Assembly (NCBI GenBank): GCA_963921425.1
Contig: OY992835.1
Location: 2,852,001 to 2,916,000 of the forward strand
Source: Dryas octopetala
Taxonomy: Eukaryota; Streptophyta; Magnoliopsida; Rosales; Rosaceae
Direction: 5' to 3'
DNA length: 64,000 nucleotides
Under the pieces are notes generated by a model, which saw nothing but the letters and a program-made list of their open reading frames with translations, made no database searches and was not told the DNA's origin. The position numbers were made by a program, and so were the translations under genes. Numbering within the stretch: the first letter of the stretch is position 1; every line of letters begins with the position of its first letter. Below are positions 35,655 through 48,939 of this stretch, piece after piece.

Positions 35655-37943
35655 TTTTGACTGAGGTAAGAGCCCGAGAAGGTAGTATTCTTCATTACAA
35701 ACCCAACGTTACCAACTTTGTATTTTTTGGAGTTGAGAAATTTTTTTATGAATTTTCAAAGTTACACTAATTTTTTATTTTCCAGAAATTATTTAGTGAA
35801 GTTGTAATTTTCTGGAAATTCTAGAAGTGAAACTAATTTTGACTCCTTAGATAAATAGTACTTGTCAAGAGTAATCCATAGGATTTTACGGTGAATTTTT
35901 CTTAGTCTTGAGACATTTTTTGCGAATTTCTGGAGTTGATAAAATATTAGAAAAATAAAAAATGGGAAAAATAAAATTAGAAAGCACCAGATCGCGCCAT
36001 GTGGCATGATCTGGGTTGTTCAATCGTGCATGTAAGCCCAAATCACATGGCTATGATCTAACTTGTACACATGGGTAGGGACACGTGCCATAAGGAGGGG
36101 ATGCCACCTTATGATGGTTGGGCTGAGTCAAAATGGTCAACTCGGCCAAGTTGACCGAGGTCCAACTACATATAAAAAAGGTCGACCCTCCCCATTTCCG
36201 CACATCAACTTATTCTTTCTCGTTCCTAAGTTAACCGAGTTAACTCAGTTCAACTGCCTATAAAAGGGGCCGACCCTCCTCATTTTCGTACATCACCTCA
36301 TTATGTCTCGTCCTTTGAGAGTTTCTCTCTCTTATTTTCGCTCTCCTCCAAATCTTGTATTTGAAATATTTTGAGTTTTATAGCTCCGATCAATGATCAA
36401 TTTTCGCCAACGCATCAATAGGATCGATCCTACAGGAGCTCTGCAAGGTTACACTTACTGGAGGATCGATCCTCCCAGCAAGAGCATTGATCCTTTAGGA
36501 CAAAAATTTTAGAACCATTAAAATTCACGGGTAGGAATGTAACACCCTGAACCTCGGGCCTATAAATATTCTGAAAACCTTGTCATTTAAACTCTTTTTC
36601 AAAGAATGAGTCATGCACTTAACATAATAAATAAATACGTTTAATAAATCAGAGTGTGAGCCCAAAATCATTATATAAAATCACTGTATAAAAATAATCA
36701 CATAAATCAAGATAGGTCTCACTGCCTCGTCTTCTCCCCACTGCCTCCTCAGCTTGCTTAACCTGCAAAACATTAACCACACTGTACCATATCCATGGTA
36801 CACCGGGTCATTCAAACAAACAACCCGGTAAGCTCACTAGAGCTCGTATGAGTGAAATATTTTAAACAATAATCCTCAATAATATCCTCAATTTCCATAT
36901 TTAATAATAATCCACAATAAAAATCCATAATTTCTCAATCACATAATAATTTTATCGTCAATCATCCAAGCATCAACATAAACATAATTCCTCAAATTCA
37001 CATCAAATCCCACCAACAATAATAATAATCATCATCATTGTGGCCAATCAATTGCCTAATCGTCAACTATTAACCTCAACCTCAATCATTCACATCCTAA
37101 TTAATAACCTCAACGCATAATCACCATCAATGTCCATCCTCAAGATTCAAGCCTAGATTTTACCAAATCCTAGCAAACAAAGCACACAAGAAATCAAGCA
37201 ACAATTAAACTAACTAATTTCACTCACAGTTTAACCACGCGAAAAGACCGAAATGCCCTTCTTGGTTCCTTTGCTCGGATCTCAAATCTGGCAGCATAAC
37301 GGCATCGGGAATGAGATTTCCCGAGCCCGTACACCTGTTAAGACCAAACAACCAAATAAAAACAATTCAGAAACACAAATACGCCACTGAACGACCGAAA
37401 CGGGCGGCAATCACCACGCACGGTGGCTGCCCAATTCACAGAAAACATAACAACGCACACTCGGACTAAAATTTCACCTCAAAAGGTTCAAGTGGCAGGG
37501 AATAGGCCAAATACACAGAGTTTGAGTCGGCGTCGCCGCTGCACAAGACAGAATCCACGCTAGCCGAGGGTGCCCAAACCTGGGTCGACGCCAAAAGTCG
37601 TCGGAATCACAGAAATCCGCGGGAGCAGCCGCGGCCCAAAATCTTCAATCCGCCACCGTTTGAGGTCATCGGAGCATGGGGTAACCACGAGGAGGCTCGC
37701 CGTGACCTAGGGAAGAGAACCCAAGTGGCTCGGAGTCGCGTCGTGGCCGGAAAATGTAGATCGCCGGCAAGGAGGATCGGCCCTGTTCTGCGTTGATTCT
37801 CGGTCTACAGTGGTCGGCCGACGAAGGGGAAGGCTGCTGGGGGTCGGCGACGGCGAGATGAGGTCACCGATGCCTGTCGCTGGTCGTTGGGTGGCCGAAC
37901 GGTGAAGTGCCGAGAGAAAGGAGTGGCGGAAAGGAGATGACCG

Positions 37944-37974
<31 letters not shown>

Positions 37975-39060
37975 CTGACTTTTTGGGTTTTTAAAACCCA
38001 CTTTCGTGAAAATTACAAGCTTGGCACTCACTTCACATGTCCGTATCTTTCAAACCGTAACTCCGATCGACGCATATTACGTGTCTACTAACTCGTGGAC
38101 TCGAAACCTTTCCAATAGGCCCAAAGTCAAAATCAAAAGCTCAATAGAATAAAAAGTCAACTTTGGGTCAAGTCCAATTTAAAACAAAATTTAAAAATAA
38201 ATTCAAAACCTTTTTGTTTCTCAAATAAATTCTCAAAATCCTTAAAATAAATTCTCAAAATATTTAAAATAAATCTTTGAAAAATACGAGGTCTCACAAG
38301 GAATGTAGGATTGATCCTCCCAGGGTTAGGATCGATCATTTGGGACCAAAAATTTTTTTAACAACTTTTTCAACTCCAAAACCATTTAAATGCATATGAA
38401 CATAATTCTAACCACTTAGAATGCATGCAAGGTCTCTAAGTCACATCACCTTAACCTAAAAGATTGAACATCAAATCATACTTTTCAAATTTGTTTTGAT
38501 CTTGAACCTTGATCAACATGCTTCACTTTAAACTTCTCTTTGACCCACAAAATCTAACTTATCTAGAAACTTACGCATTATGTGTTTTGTCTTAGGAAAT
38601 TGCCAATTACAAAATATTACATTAAAACTTTCAAATAAACAAATGTTATTCATATTTGGTTGTTGTCAGATTTATGCTTTCTGCATGAGAATATTGGAAT
38701 TCAGAACGTATATTTTCAATTATTCGATTTACTAGTCATATAGATATCTTGATTTATCTAAATAATATATAGCTTTTTTTAAGATTAATAAATATTCCAT
38801 GTTCTCATGGGTTTTTCTTATCTAGAACATATTAGCAATTTCAAGAGATTTAAAATTAGATTGCAAAATGAGTTTTAAAATTGGGGATTTCAAAGAAAAT
38901 CAGTTGTTTTAAAAAAGAAAAAGGTTTTAAGGAAATGATTTTAAGTTTATTTGTATCCATTCACTGAGATTATTCTCACGTTTTGTTTTAACGTTTCCCC
39001 TAGGTATTAGAGATCTTTGAAGTATTCTATTTTTTTTGATTTTCTTTTAATTTGCAATAT
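35655..39060 (+). mobile_element. family C-like LTR region, interrupted by a solo LTR
   Basis: 35660-36530 parallels 1580-2450: 'gtaagagcccgaga' start, repeated 'aattttctggaaattctagaag', 'gagtaatccataggattttac' and 'cgccatgtggcatgatc'. After the solo LTR, the same sequence context resumes ('ggattgatcctcccag' compared with 'aggatcgatcctcccag' before it). It runs to 'ccattcactgagattattctcacg' and 'ccctaggtattagag', phrases shared with the 3' parts of family B LTRs. Outer boundaries are uncertain. Confidence 0.6.
36538..38298 (-). mobile_element. solo LTR, family A (1761 bp)
   Basis: Clean solo LTR: TGTAACACCC at the plus-left end and CTCACA at the right end (minus reading TGTGAGACCTCG ... GGTGTTACA). 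It is flanked by the exact 5-mer aggaa (36533-36537 and 38299-38303). It holds the GC-rich region 37380-37920 and a GA tract at 37944-37970. No internal domain remains, so LTR-LTR recombination must have removed it. Confidence 0.92.
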
Positions 39061-40060
39061 TCAGCCCAACTACCAAAATTCACCAAAAATTCATCAGAGC
39101 CTCGAAAAATGTCTTATAAATTCTTACGGACTTGTCTCACTTAGTACTATCTATCTATGGCCTCACTAAGTACACGTTTGTACGATGAATGTCATTCAGC
39201 GTATAGATTATATTCCTTATTCATTGTCACTTGCGTCATTATGGATCTCGCGGTCCTTAATGTGTCTGCACTGTAGCTTCGGTGTGTCGCGGCATAGGTT
39301 AGCTATGCCTTTCCATGATGCATTTCAAACCGTTAGATCGTCCTTGAAGAATAACAAGAATTGCACCACGTCAACGATCTGTGTAATTCTATTTTTTTAT
39401 TTTCATTTAATTTCCAATATTCATTCCAACTTCGGAAATTCATTAAAATTCATTCGAACTCTAAGATCACTCCGGGTTGCAGGGTGAAATCTAAGGACAA
39501 TCCTGTCAATGGACGACCTAGATTTACTATCACTTGCATCGTTTTAGATCTTGCGGTCCTTAACAATTCTGCACCGTAGCTTTGGTGTGCCATCATATAT
39601 GGTAGCTAAGCCTCTCCCTGACGCATTTCAAAATGTCATATTTGAAGAACAACTAGGTCACGCCATGTCAGCAATCTACGTATTCTATTTTTTCTGATTT
39701 TCTTTTAACTTGCAATATGTAGCCTAACTTACAAAATTCACCAAAAAATACATTAGAGCTTCGAAAAATGTCTAATACATTATTACAAACTTGTCTCACC
39801 GAGTATTATCTAACTATGGATTCAATGAGTACACGTCTGTGCACTAAGTGTCATTCAGCGTATAGATGATATTCTTGATTCATTGTCACTCACGTCATTC
39901 TGGATCCCGTAGTCCTTAATGCATTTGCACCGTAGCTTCGGTGTGTCGCTGCATAGGTTAGCTAAGCCTTTCCATGACGCATTTCAAACCGTTAGATCAT
40001 CCTTGAAGAATAACCAGAATTCTGCCATGTCAATCTATTTTTTATTTTCATTTAATTTCT
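39023..40060 (+). repeat. about 300-366-bp tandem repeat, three units
   Basis: Units begin with 'tctattttttt(g)attttc(t/a)tt' near 39023, 39389, 39682 and 40030. Units one and three are closest (both contain 'gtcattcagcgtatagat', 'cggtgtgtcg' and 'caaaccgttagatc'). Unit two differs and carries 'ctccgggttgcagggtgaaatct...cctgtcaat', similar to the 3' tip of a family B LTR. Confidence 0.8.
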
Positions 40061-40729
40061 AATATTTATTCCATTTCGAAAATTCATTAAAATTCATCCG
40101 AGCTCTGAAAAATGTCCCATAAATTCCTATGGACTCGTTAGTTATTTGTGGCCTCAAAAAAATATTTTGACTTCCAAAATTTTTTCTGAAAAATTCCAAC
40201 CTAACAAAATAAATTTCAAAAAGTGCTTATAATTTCCATTATTATCCAACTTTTGAAATTCATAAATATTCCTCCACACTCTGATCGACAGAATGTTAGT
40301 ACCGTTGGATATATTCATGTCGATGAATACTATATTATTATGGTCTCACTCTACCAAATGACCTTCTTGTGTAATTTTGAAATTCTAAAACCCAAGAGAT
40401 GATTTCTAATTTTTGTCTGATAAATAAATTTTAGGAAAATCTAGTAAACACCAAAGATTATAATAACTCCAAATTAAGCAAATAGATCGAGAAACTATTC
40501 AGAGTATCAAAACAGTCTTTAATGAAAATAAAAAAGGATTTAGTTTTCAAAAATTCTCTAATTTTCAAAAGGAAATATGATGTTACTAACTGATAATTAT
40601 ATTTAAATTTTTAATATGATTTTTCTTTCAAAATTTCTTTTTATCAAGATTTTTCTTTGAAGTTGTAAGTATTATTTGTGTATGATTTTCCTAGCCTTAT
40701 CTCCCAATATGATTCTAAAAGGGAAAATT
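40061..40729. other. AT-rich tail of LTR region
   Basis: Contains a further partial unit (40070-40130) and then unassigned AT-rich sequence. No gene. Confidence 0.35.
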
Positions 40730-41894
40730 TGAACAAAAGGACGTGACATTTACACAAATTCGTAGTTGAGGATGCGACATTCAAAGTGTTCCAATTAAGG
40801 ACTTCACTTTCACTTACGGTTCAATCAAGGATATTCCATCACTTCCATTAGCATTCCTGTTAAAAATTGATCATGTGCCAAGCACATGACCAATTTTAAG
40901 AGTAAAATGGACATTTCGCACAATTAAAATAGTTATAAAAATAAAAAAAATAATGTAATAGAAGAAAAAAATACAAACTAACTAAAAGGAGAAAAAAATT
41001 AAAAAAACTAAAAGAAGAAAAACCCATTTGAGAAACAAAACATCGAATTGAAAACCCTAGATAGATTCAACAATACCCACATCATCAAGATTAAAAGCAA
41101 TTCACTCAAAGCAACCGAAACCCATTTGAGAAAAGAAAGCATCAATCTGAAAAACCCAGAGTTTCAAGATTCACATAATCCACAAAACCCACATAATCAA
41201 ATTCAAGATTAAAACCAATTTCACCCAATTTCACCCAAAACCCATTTGAGAAAAAGCACCAAACAAGTAAAGAAACAAAGAGATCATGGTATACCTGAAT
41301 GAAGCAGTCATGGCAGAAGATGCACAGTAGCTGAGGCGAGAGATTCTTGTGTCTGTTGTACTAATTAATTAATTAAAACTCATTTTAGTTATTAATTAAT
41401 TAAACCCATTTATGGTGATTCATGATGATGTGGGTCTTTTAGTGTCGCAATCTGGAAGAGCCATGGATCCGGAGACGACCGTGAAAAAAGAGAAAGAGGA
41501 AGAGAGAAAGAGAGGGAGGGTGAGGGCTGGAAAGGGGCTGTCGATTTGGAATCATGCCACCGGGGGACTGTCGGAGTGGAGGGGGTGATGAGCTGGGATG
41601 ATGGGGGAAGAGGGAGGGTCGGGGCTAGATGGTGGGGGGAGGGGCGGGTGACAGAACCATCCCCGAATTCCACCCTGAAACCCGGAGTGATCTTGTGTGA
41701 TCCAAAGCTAAGAAAAATTCTACTAAAAATTCCACATAACCTTTCCTGAAATTGGACTAACCCAACTTTTTAAAACATGAAGAAAACACTTCTACAAATT
41801 AACAATCACCTCTACCACAACCAAAAGGGTCTCCGACCCAAAAACGATGCCCAACCAAATAAAACACATTCACCCAACTTATGAATATCATAAC

Positions 41895-44170
41895 TGTAAC
41901 GACCCGACTCAAATTACACTAGAAATTTAAATTTTTATTTATTTAACTATGGTTTTTAAGAGGTTTTTAAAGAATGCTAAATTATATTTTAAAGATTTTG
42001 AGATTTATTTGGAAAATAAAAAGGAGTTTGAATTTAATTTTAAATTTTTGTTTTAAATTGGGGTTTGACCCAAAAGTTGACTTTTGATTCTATTGGTTTC
42101 AACTTTGGGTCCGTTGGATAGGTTTCGAGCCAACGAGTTCATAGACACGTAGCACGCGTCGATTCGAGTTACGGTTTGTGAGATATGGGCGTTTGAAGTG
42201 AGGGGCAATTTTGTAAATTTATAAAAGTGGGTTTTTAAATACCCAAAATCAGGAAAAAAAATTTTGATTTTTCTCTCTCTAGAATTTTCCACAAGCTTCT
42301 CTCTCTCCTTTTATCTCTCTCTCCCTGGCACCCTCTCTCACTCCATTCCCGCACCCCTCCCCTGCGCTCACCAACCCCAGCCACCTCCACTCACCATCGC
42401 CGGCCACCCTGCCAGCCTCTGGCTCTGGCGAACACCCCAGGCGCTGACCACCCTCTCGAGCCCACTATCTCTCTCTTTATTTTTCTCTCTTTCCCGCAAC
42501 ACATCCACTGCACACACTGGCCTCAGACCAGCCTAGTTATTTTCGGCCACCACGCAACCAGCCCAGGCCATCGGCGAGCTCCCATCGCCAGCGCAGACCC
42601 CCACTGACGTCCTCCAGCTAGCCCAGCCCCCCCTGCACGTTGGTTCTGCTCGGAAAAGCCACACAAGGCCGCCGACCTTTGCCTCCATTTTCAGTCAAAT
42701 TTCACCTCAAATCTTCAAGATTCTTGGTGGGTTTTTCCACTCTAGGCAACACGGCTGTGGCTCGAGACGATCCGGCAGAGGATCGAAGCTAGGGCTATCT
42801 CTGTGAGTGGACTAACTTTTAATTTTTTTGAAATGTTTTATATGTTGATGAGTTTGATTTTGTTAAAGAAAGTTTAGAAGGATACGCACGGATTATTTCA
42901 TATTTTAGCCTATGGTCAAAGTTTTGATTGGTTTTATGTGTTTTGAATGAAATTTATTAAAGACTATTTTACTAGTTGTGCTTATATATTTTGGTTTAAG
43001 GATTTAAAGCTTTTGAGAATGCTATAAAGATATTTTCTATTAGTGGAAAAAGAGATTTTGTTTGGTTAACGGAAATGGTTTTCAAACCACCATTGTCAAT
43101 ACCCCCCTTTTTATCAGACCGGCTCTGCACTCGCCTAGAGTTTACTCGGCGGTGTATGACAGTGGTCTCAGACCGGCTCTGCACTCGCCTAGAGTTTACT
43201 CGGCAGTGTATGACAATGGTCTCAGTTATTCCCTCTGCGTGCACGTATGATAGTTATGGGCTCTACATGTGCATGACAGTGCAAAGGCTCTGCACGTGTA
43301 TGACAGATATTTGCGGCTCTGCATGCATATGACAGATTCTCCGGGTAACTAATTGGTGTGTTTTTTCAGTTGTTAAGTATTTTAAATGATGAGTTTATGA
43401 CAACAAATGTTTTTAAGTATGACGGTTTCAGTTGAGCAATTTTATTAATTTTCAGTATTTTGAGAATGGTTTGAGAAGAAAGTTTTCAGTTTAAATTATT
43501 TATTTATAAATTGACAGTATCGATTTCAGTTTGAGAACTTGTTATTTCCAAAATCGATTTTCAACTTCAGATTTTATTATTCTACAAGTTTTCTTATGCT
43601 TTGGGTCTTTTGAGGATTTGAAATTGTTTTGAGGATTTGAAATTGTTTTAAAACTGAGGGATTTTAAAGAGTGACGTGAGGTTTTAGAGATAAATGTGTT
43701 TTTGAAGGATTTTCTGAACAAGAAGATTTTCTTTGTTTTCATTTCCATAAACTTGTCCACTCACTGAGTTATCTCACAAGTTATCTTGTTTTGTCTTAAA
43801 TTGTCTCCCCAAGTAGTAGCTTTGGTGGAGGTCGAGCCAACAACGTCGAGGCATTTGCGTCCATCTTCCTACTCGGACCCTGTAGGTGCCATTTGATTTT
43901 TGTAGAAATTCTTGGTAATAGAATAGAGGCTCTGATAACCATTTTAAATATTAAGTTGGTTTCTCTTTGAAATGGTTGGGTCTGAGACCCTTTTTGGTTG
44001 TGGTAGAGGTGGTTGATGTTTTAGAAGTGTTTTTAACAGGTTTTGAAATTTCTGAGTTAGTCCATTTTCAGGGGAGGTTCTGCCGAATTTTCGGTAGGAT
44101 TTTCCTTGATTTTGGATTCCCACAAGACCTCTCCGGGTTTCAGGGTAGAATTCAGGGGGTGGTCCTGTCA
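41895..44170 (+). mobile_element. solo LTR, family B (2276 bp)
   Basis: Starts TGTAACGACCCGAC and ends GGTGGTCCTGTCA. The exact 5-mer ataac flanks it (41890-41894 and 44171-44175). It holds the CT tract near 42271-42330, a GC-rich block to 42700, a 54-bp tandem array at 43115-43230 and the conserved 'tagtagctttggtggaggtcgag' region. It sits inside the minus-strand LTR of the same family. Confidence 0.95.
43115..43340 (+). repeat. 54-bp tandem array with decayed tail
   Basis: Units begin cagaccggctctgcactcgc at 43115 and 43169. Shorter derivatives ('ggctctgcacgtgtatgacag') follow to about 43335. It replaces the 50-bp array found at the same place in the copy at 21094. Confidence 0.85.
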
Positions 44171-46963
44171 ATAACGTATTAAATTAAGGTTACAACCTAA
44201 CAGATATATATATATATATATATAACTTAAGGAAACATTGTGCCTACAAGGTGATTTAACTATGGGTAAAAAAAAAAATGATGCCTCGACGTGGTACGGC
44301 CCGACCTCAATGACCTCTAATACCTGAGGGGAAAAAAACGTTAAAACAAAACAAATGAGAAAAACGTGAGATAACCGAGTGAGTGGACAAAAATATAAAA
44401 GTAAAGCCTTTAAAAATTATTTATCCTTTCAAATTCCCTTAAATCAAGTTTTACTCTAAGACCTCAAATCACTATTTGAAATTCCCCAGTTTTAAAACCA
44501 TATCACAAATCCATTTTAAAATCTCTTTGATAACCCACGATCATGTTTAGAGTATGTGAAAAACATATAAACTTGAAAATACTTCAATTCCTCAGAATGC
44601 CCAATACATAAGAAAATTCGTAGAATAATAAATGTGTAAGAACCTTAAAAAGATGTCATACAGTAACAAAAAGAAACTAATTCTATGAAATCTTGTAAAT
44701 AATTAATTTAACTCGAAAAAAAAAAAAATTCATCTCAAACACTCTCGATATACTAAAAATCAAAAAAATTGTTCAATTGAAACCGCCATGCTTAAAATCT
44801 TTGTTGATATAAAATTCATATCTTACAATACTTCATAAACTGCAAACACTCACCACAAAAGTATCCGGAAACTGCAGACAATACCCTGGCCACAATCCCG
44901 CGCACGGGCATGCTCATATCCTAGCCACAATCCTATGCAAAGAAGTCATTCTGCACGAGCAGGCTCATCTAGTCATACGCTGCCCCTATAGGGCGAGGCA
45001 TCCTGACACACGGTGGGTCCCAAAGATCTATCTGTATCACTGTAAAAGGGGTACTTATATGGTGATTTGAAAACCAATAACAATTCCACAAATCACATTC
45101 CTTTAACCTTAAAATTCCAACTCTCAAACATCTTACGAAACTTATCTTGAAAAGTAATGAGTCCATATAAATCAAACCCCATCTTCCTCGCAATAGGCCA
45201 AAAATAAAATAAATTATAAACTTAAGAAATAGAAACTATAATATGATCCAAGAAACCCCAAACCCAAGAAATCAACATATAAAAATTATGATTTAGAAAG
45301 ATTACTAGTGAACATATTTGAAAGCCCAACATTCAAATCCATACGTCAAATCTTCAAATAAAACTCATAACATGAAATAATTGAAATAATACGGTTTTCA
45401 TAAACTTAGTCAAACATCAAACATCCAACTCAAAATTTTTTATTTCTCAAACAAACTCAAGATAGCCAGAAAAGAATTAAATTATAAAATGCATAAACAT
45501 TTCTTAAATAAAAGTCCACTCACAGCTTTAACCGATCTATATCCAATCCTTTCTGAAACATGTTTCCATCTCACAATCACTTACTTGTTCGCCACTAGAA
45601 TTAGCTGAGAAATGAAGCTTCATTGATCTAACACAAACATACCACGCACTTTAAGATTCGGAAGATAATTATATGAAATCTTTTCGGTGACATGACTTAA
45701 TTTACGGTTCACTTATTGAATCGACCTTGAAAGATGTTCCTTTAATATACATAATATAACCAACATCAATCCAACTAAGAAATCAGAGTAATTGATCAAA
45801 ATGAAACGAATGAAGTCAACTCCAAATTGGATTTATTAACTAGGCACAATACTAACTCCAATTCACTTTTGGTAGCCGATTACTTTCATAATTAAGCTCT
45901 CCAAACAATTTTGATCCTTCAATAATTAACAACCAATTTATCCAAGTCTAATCTAAATCCAGTCGATCCACTCATAAAACAGAAATATCTCAATTTAGAC
46001 GGATACGAATTATACCTTTCCTGCATTCCATAACCTTCGCGACTTGGTTTATGATTTCGATAACCGATCTACACTGAAAATAGAATCCTCGAGTGCACAC
46101 AACCTGCCCAAACAACCAAATGTCACAATTGATTCCCAATGTTCTCACATATAATAACACACGCTGAAAAAGGTCAACGGACCTAGGAAGTGGCTCCTGT
46201 GACTTCAGTAGAACAAGACAGAATTAAAACAACATCCAAATTGCCGCCATCGGTGGCGAAGCTCACAGTGGCAGTGGCGGCAAAGAACCCGTACAAGGAA
46301 TTTCTCGATCTAATTAGACCCAAAAATTAGTAGAGGTTGTAGAGCACAAAAAAGAGAAGAAGAACAAGGCAAAGAACAACCCGATCCGGCGCCTAGTACA
46401 GTAGATGCAACGACGGAGCTAGGGTTTCCAAATGGGGTTTTCAATCCCAGCAACAATTGGTTCAAATCACCACAACCAATCGCAAGAGCATGAAGAGAGG
46501 ATACGTTTCCATATCTAGGTTGCTGCCAACGGCCACCGAAGTCGCTGGAGAAGGCGCGACTTCATTCGCTTCGCACCGCCGTTATAGGTGGTCATCGGCG
46601 TAAGGGAACGACACTGGAAGGCTTGCCGTGACGAGAGGAAGTCATCCCTGGTGGTCTGGCATTGCAACGTGGCCGAAAAATGGAGGTCGTCGGCAAAGAG
46701 GCTCGGCTTGTTCTGCGTCGTTTCCGCGCCGTGAGTGATCGGCAGGACAAATAGAGACCATTGGGAGAAAGAGGGAGGAGGTGAGCAGCTGGGGTCCAAG
46801 ACCTCCGGCGTTGGCCGCCGGACAGCGCCACACGTGCCGAAGAGAGAGGCGGCGAAAGTGACACAGAGGAGAAAGAAAAGAGTGAACTGGGAGAGACGTG
46901 GGGATGAAAGAGAGAGAAATGAAGAATTTTCTAGATTTATGGGGTTTTAAAATTCTTTGATAC

Positions 46964-47274
46964 TGCGAGGCCGTATTTTTTAAAGATTTATTCTAAATAT
47001 TTTAAGAATTTATTTTGATTATTTTAAGAATTTATTTAAGAAATAAAAAATTTTAGATTTAATTTTTAATTTGGGAAAATTGACTTTTAAAATTAGTGGG
47101 CTTTTGATTTTGTCTTAGGGCTTGTTGGGAAGGTTTCGAGTCCACGACTTCGTAGACACGAAGCATGCGTAAATTGGAGTTACGGCTTGAAAGTTACGAG
47201 CATTTGAAATAAAGAGCAATCTTGTAATTTGTACCAAAGGGGTTTTAAAACCCAAAATTAGATTTTTTTAAAAA

Positions 47275-47307
<33 letters not shown>

Positions 47308-48939
47308 CCCCCGAGACTCTCACCCTCGCCGCACCTACCACCGACGCCTGGACGCGCGTCCGGCAGCGGATGGAGGGGGACGAAAGCTCCCCGAGCTCGC
47401 TGTCCCTCCCTCTTCCTCCCCAGGCTGCCGATCACCCACCTGAACCACCACCGCGACGAATCGACGCGAGATAGAGAAGACCTTCTCGCTGGCAATCTCG
47501 CTTATCCGGCCACGACGCAACTCTGGACCATCACAGATGGACTCCCCTTGACGTTCTGAGCCTCCCCATGCCATTCTTTCACGTCGATGACCACCGTACA
47601 CGGCGGTGCGAAGATAGAGAAGTCGTGCCTTCTCTAGCCAGTTTCAGGCTTTTCTGACGATTTTTGGCCGTCAGTCCAGCTCTCAAAAACGATCCTCTAA
47701 GTATGAGTAATCTTTTACCTAAGGTTGGCACATCCAATTTTGAGAAATTGGAAATTCGATTTTAGGGTTTATGCCTATTTCGAATTTCTTGAAATTGGAC
47801 TTGAATTCGAGTTGTTTTTGTGCACTTGAAGGTTCTATTGTGCAATTAGGATTAATTGAAGTTGATTTTGGATATTTCAAGGTTTGTGCCGCTGCTGCCA
47901 CCATCGGAACCACCACTTTGGGCTGCGGTTTAGTGGTTGTTTGACCCAATTCCGCCCAATTGAAGTCCAAGGAACCCTTCTAGTTTCATTTGGTGAGAAT
48001 TCAGTGATTTTTGTGTGTTGTTTGGGGCGGGGCAGCCACCGTGTGTGGTGGCGGCCGCCCGTTTCGGCTGTTTAGTGGCCCATTTGTGTTTTTAGTTTGT
48101 AATTGTGTTGGTTGCTTGTCTTAACAGGTACACGGGCTCAGGAAATCTTATTCTCTATGCCGTCATACTGCCGGATTTGTTATCTTAGCAAAGGCGCCAA
48201 GAAGGGCATTTATGTCTTTTTACGTGGTTAAACTGTAAGTGAATTTAGATAGATTGATTTGTTGGTTTGCTTGTGTGCTTCTGTTTGCTAGGATTTGGTT
48301 TGGCTATGACTTGATAACGTCTAGGCTTGAATCTTTGAGATTGGAAAATGATGATGATTATGCAATGATATTATGGGTTATGATGTGAATGGTTGATGTT
48401 GAGGTTGATAGTTGACGTTTAGGCATTTGAATTGCCGGAATAATTTATTATTATTGGTAGAATTTTATGTAAATTGAGGAATAATGGACTTATGAGGATT
48501 ATTTATTTATGGATATATATTATTGTGAATATATTGTGGATTGTAAATTGTGATAATTGAGGAAAAGTATTTTGAGGCCATGTAATTCATTTTTTAGAAT
48601 AATTATTACGTCATTTCATTCATACGAGCTCTAGTTAGCTTACCGGGTTGTTTGTTTGAATGACCCGGTGTACCATGAATATGGTGCAGTGTGGTTATTT
48701 GTGTTTTGCAGGTTAAGAAAGTTGAGGAGGCAGTGAGGAGAATACGAGGCAGTGAGACCCATTTTAATTTGATTTAAATCGATTTTAGAAAGTGATTTTA
48801 CATAAATGTTTTTGGGCTCACACTTTGATTTATTATATGTATTTATTTATTATGTTAAGTACATAACTCATTTTTTGAAAAAAGGTTTAAATAGTAGGGT
48901 TTCAGTCTATTTATTGGGCCCGAGGTTCGGGGTGTTACG
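46964..48939 (+). mobile_element. solo LTR, family A (1976 bp)
   Basis: Begins TGCGAGGCCGTATTTTT and ends GGGGTGTTACG; the final A of the usual CA has become G. The 5-mer gatac flanks it exactly (46959-46963 and 48940-48944). It is inserted within the minus-strand family B LTR, whose sequence resumes at 48945 (caaaaatgcccctcac). CT tract at 47278-47306. Confidence 0.93.

Noticed and set aside
47268-47601. Arg/Gly-rich frames after the CT tract in the family A LTR
   Set aside because: Readings of GC-rich LTR sequence; the equivalent region of the copy at 36538 does not keep the frame.
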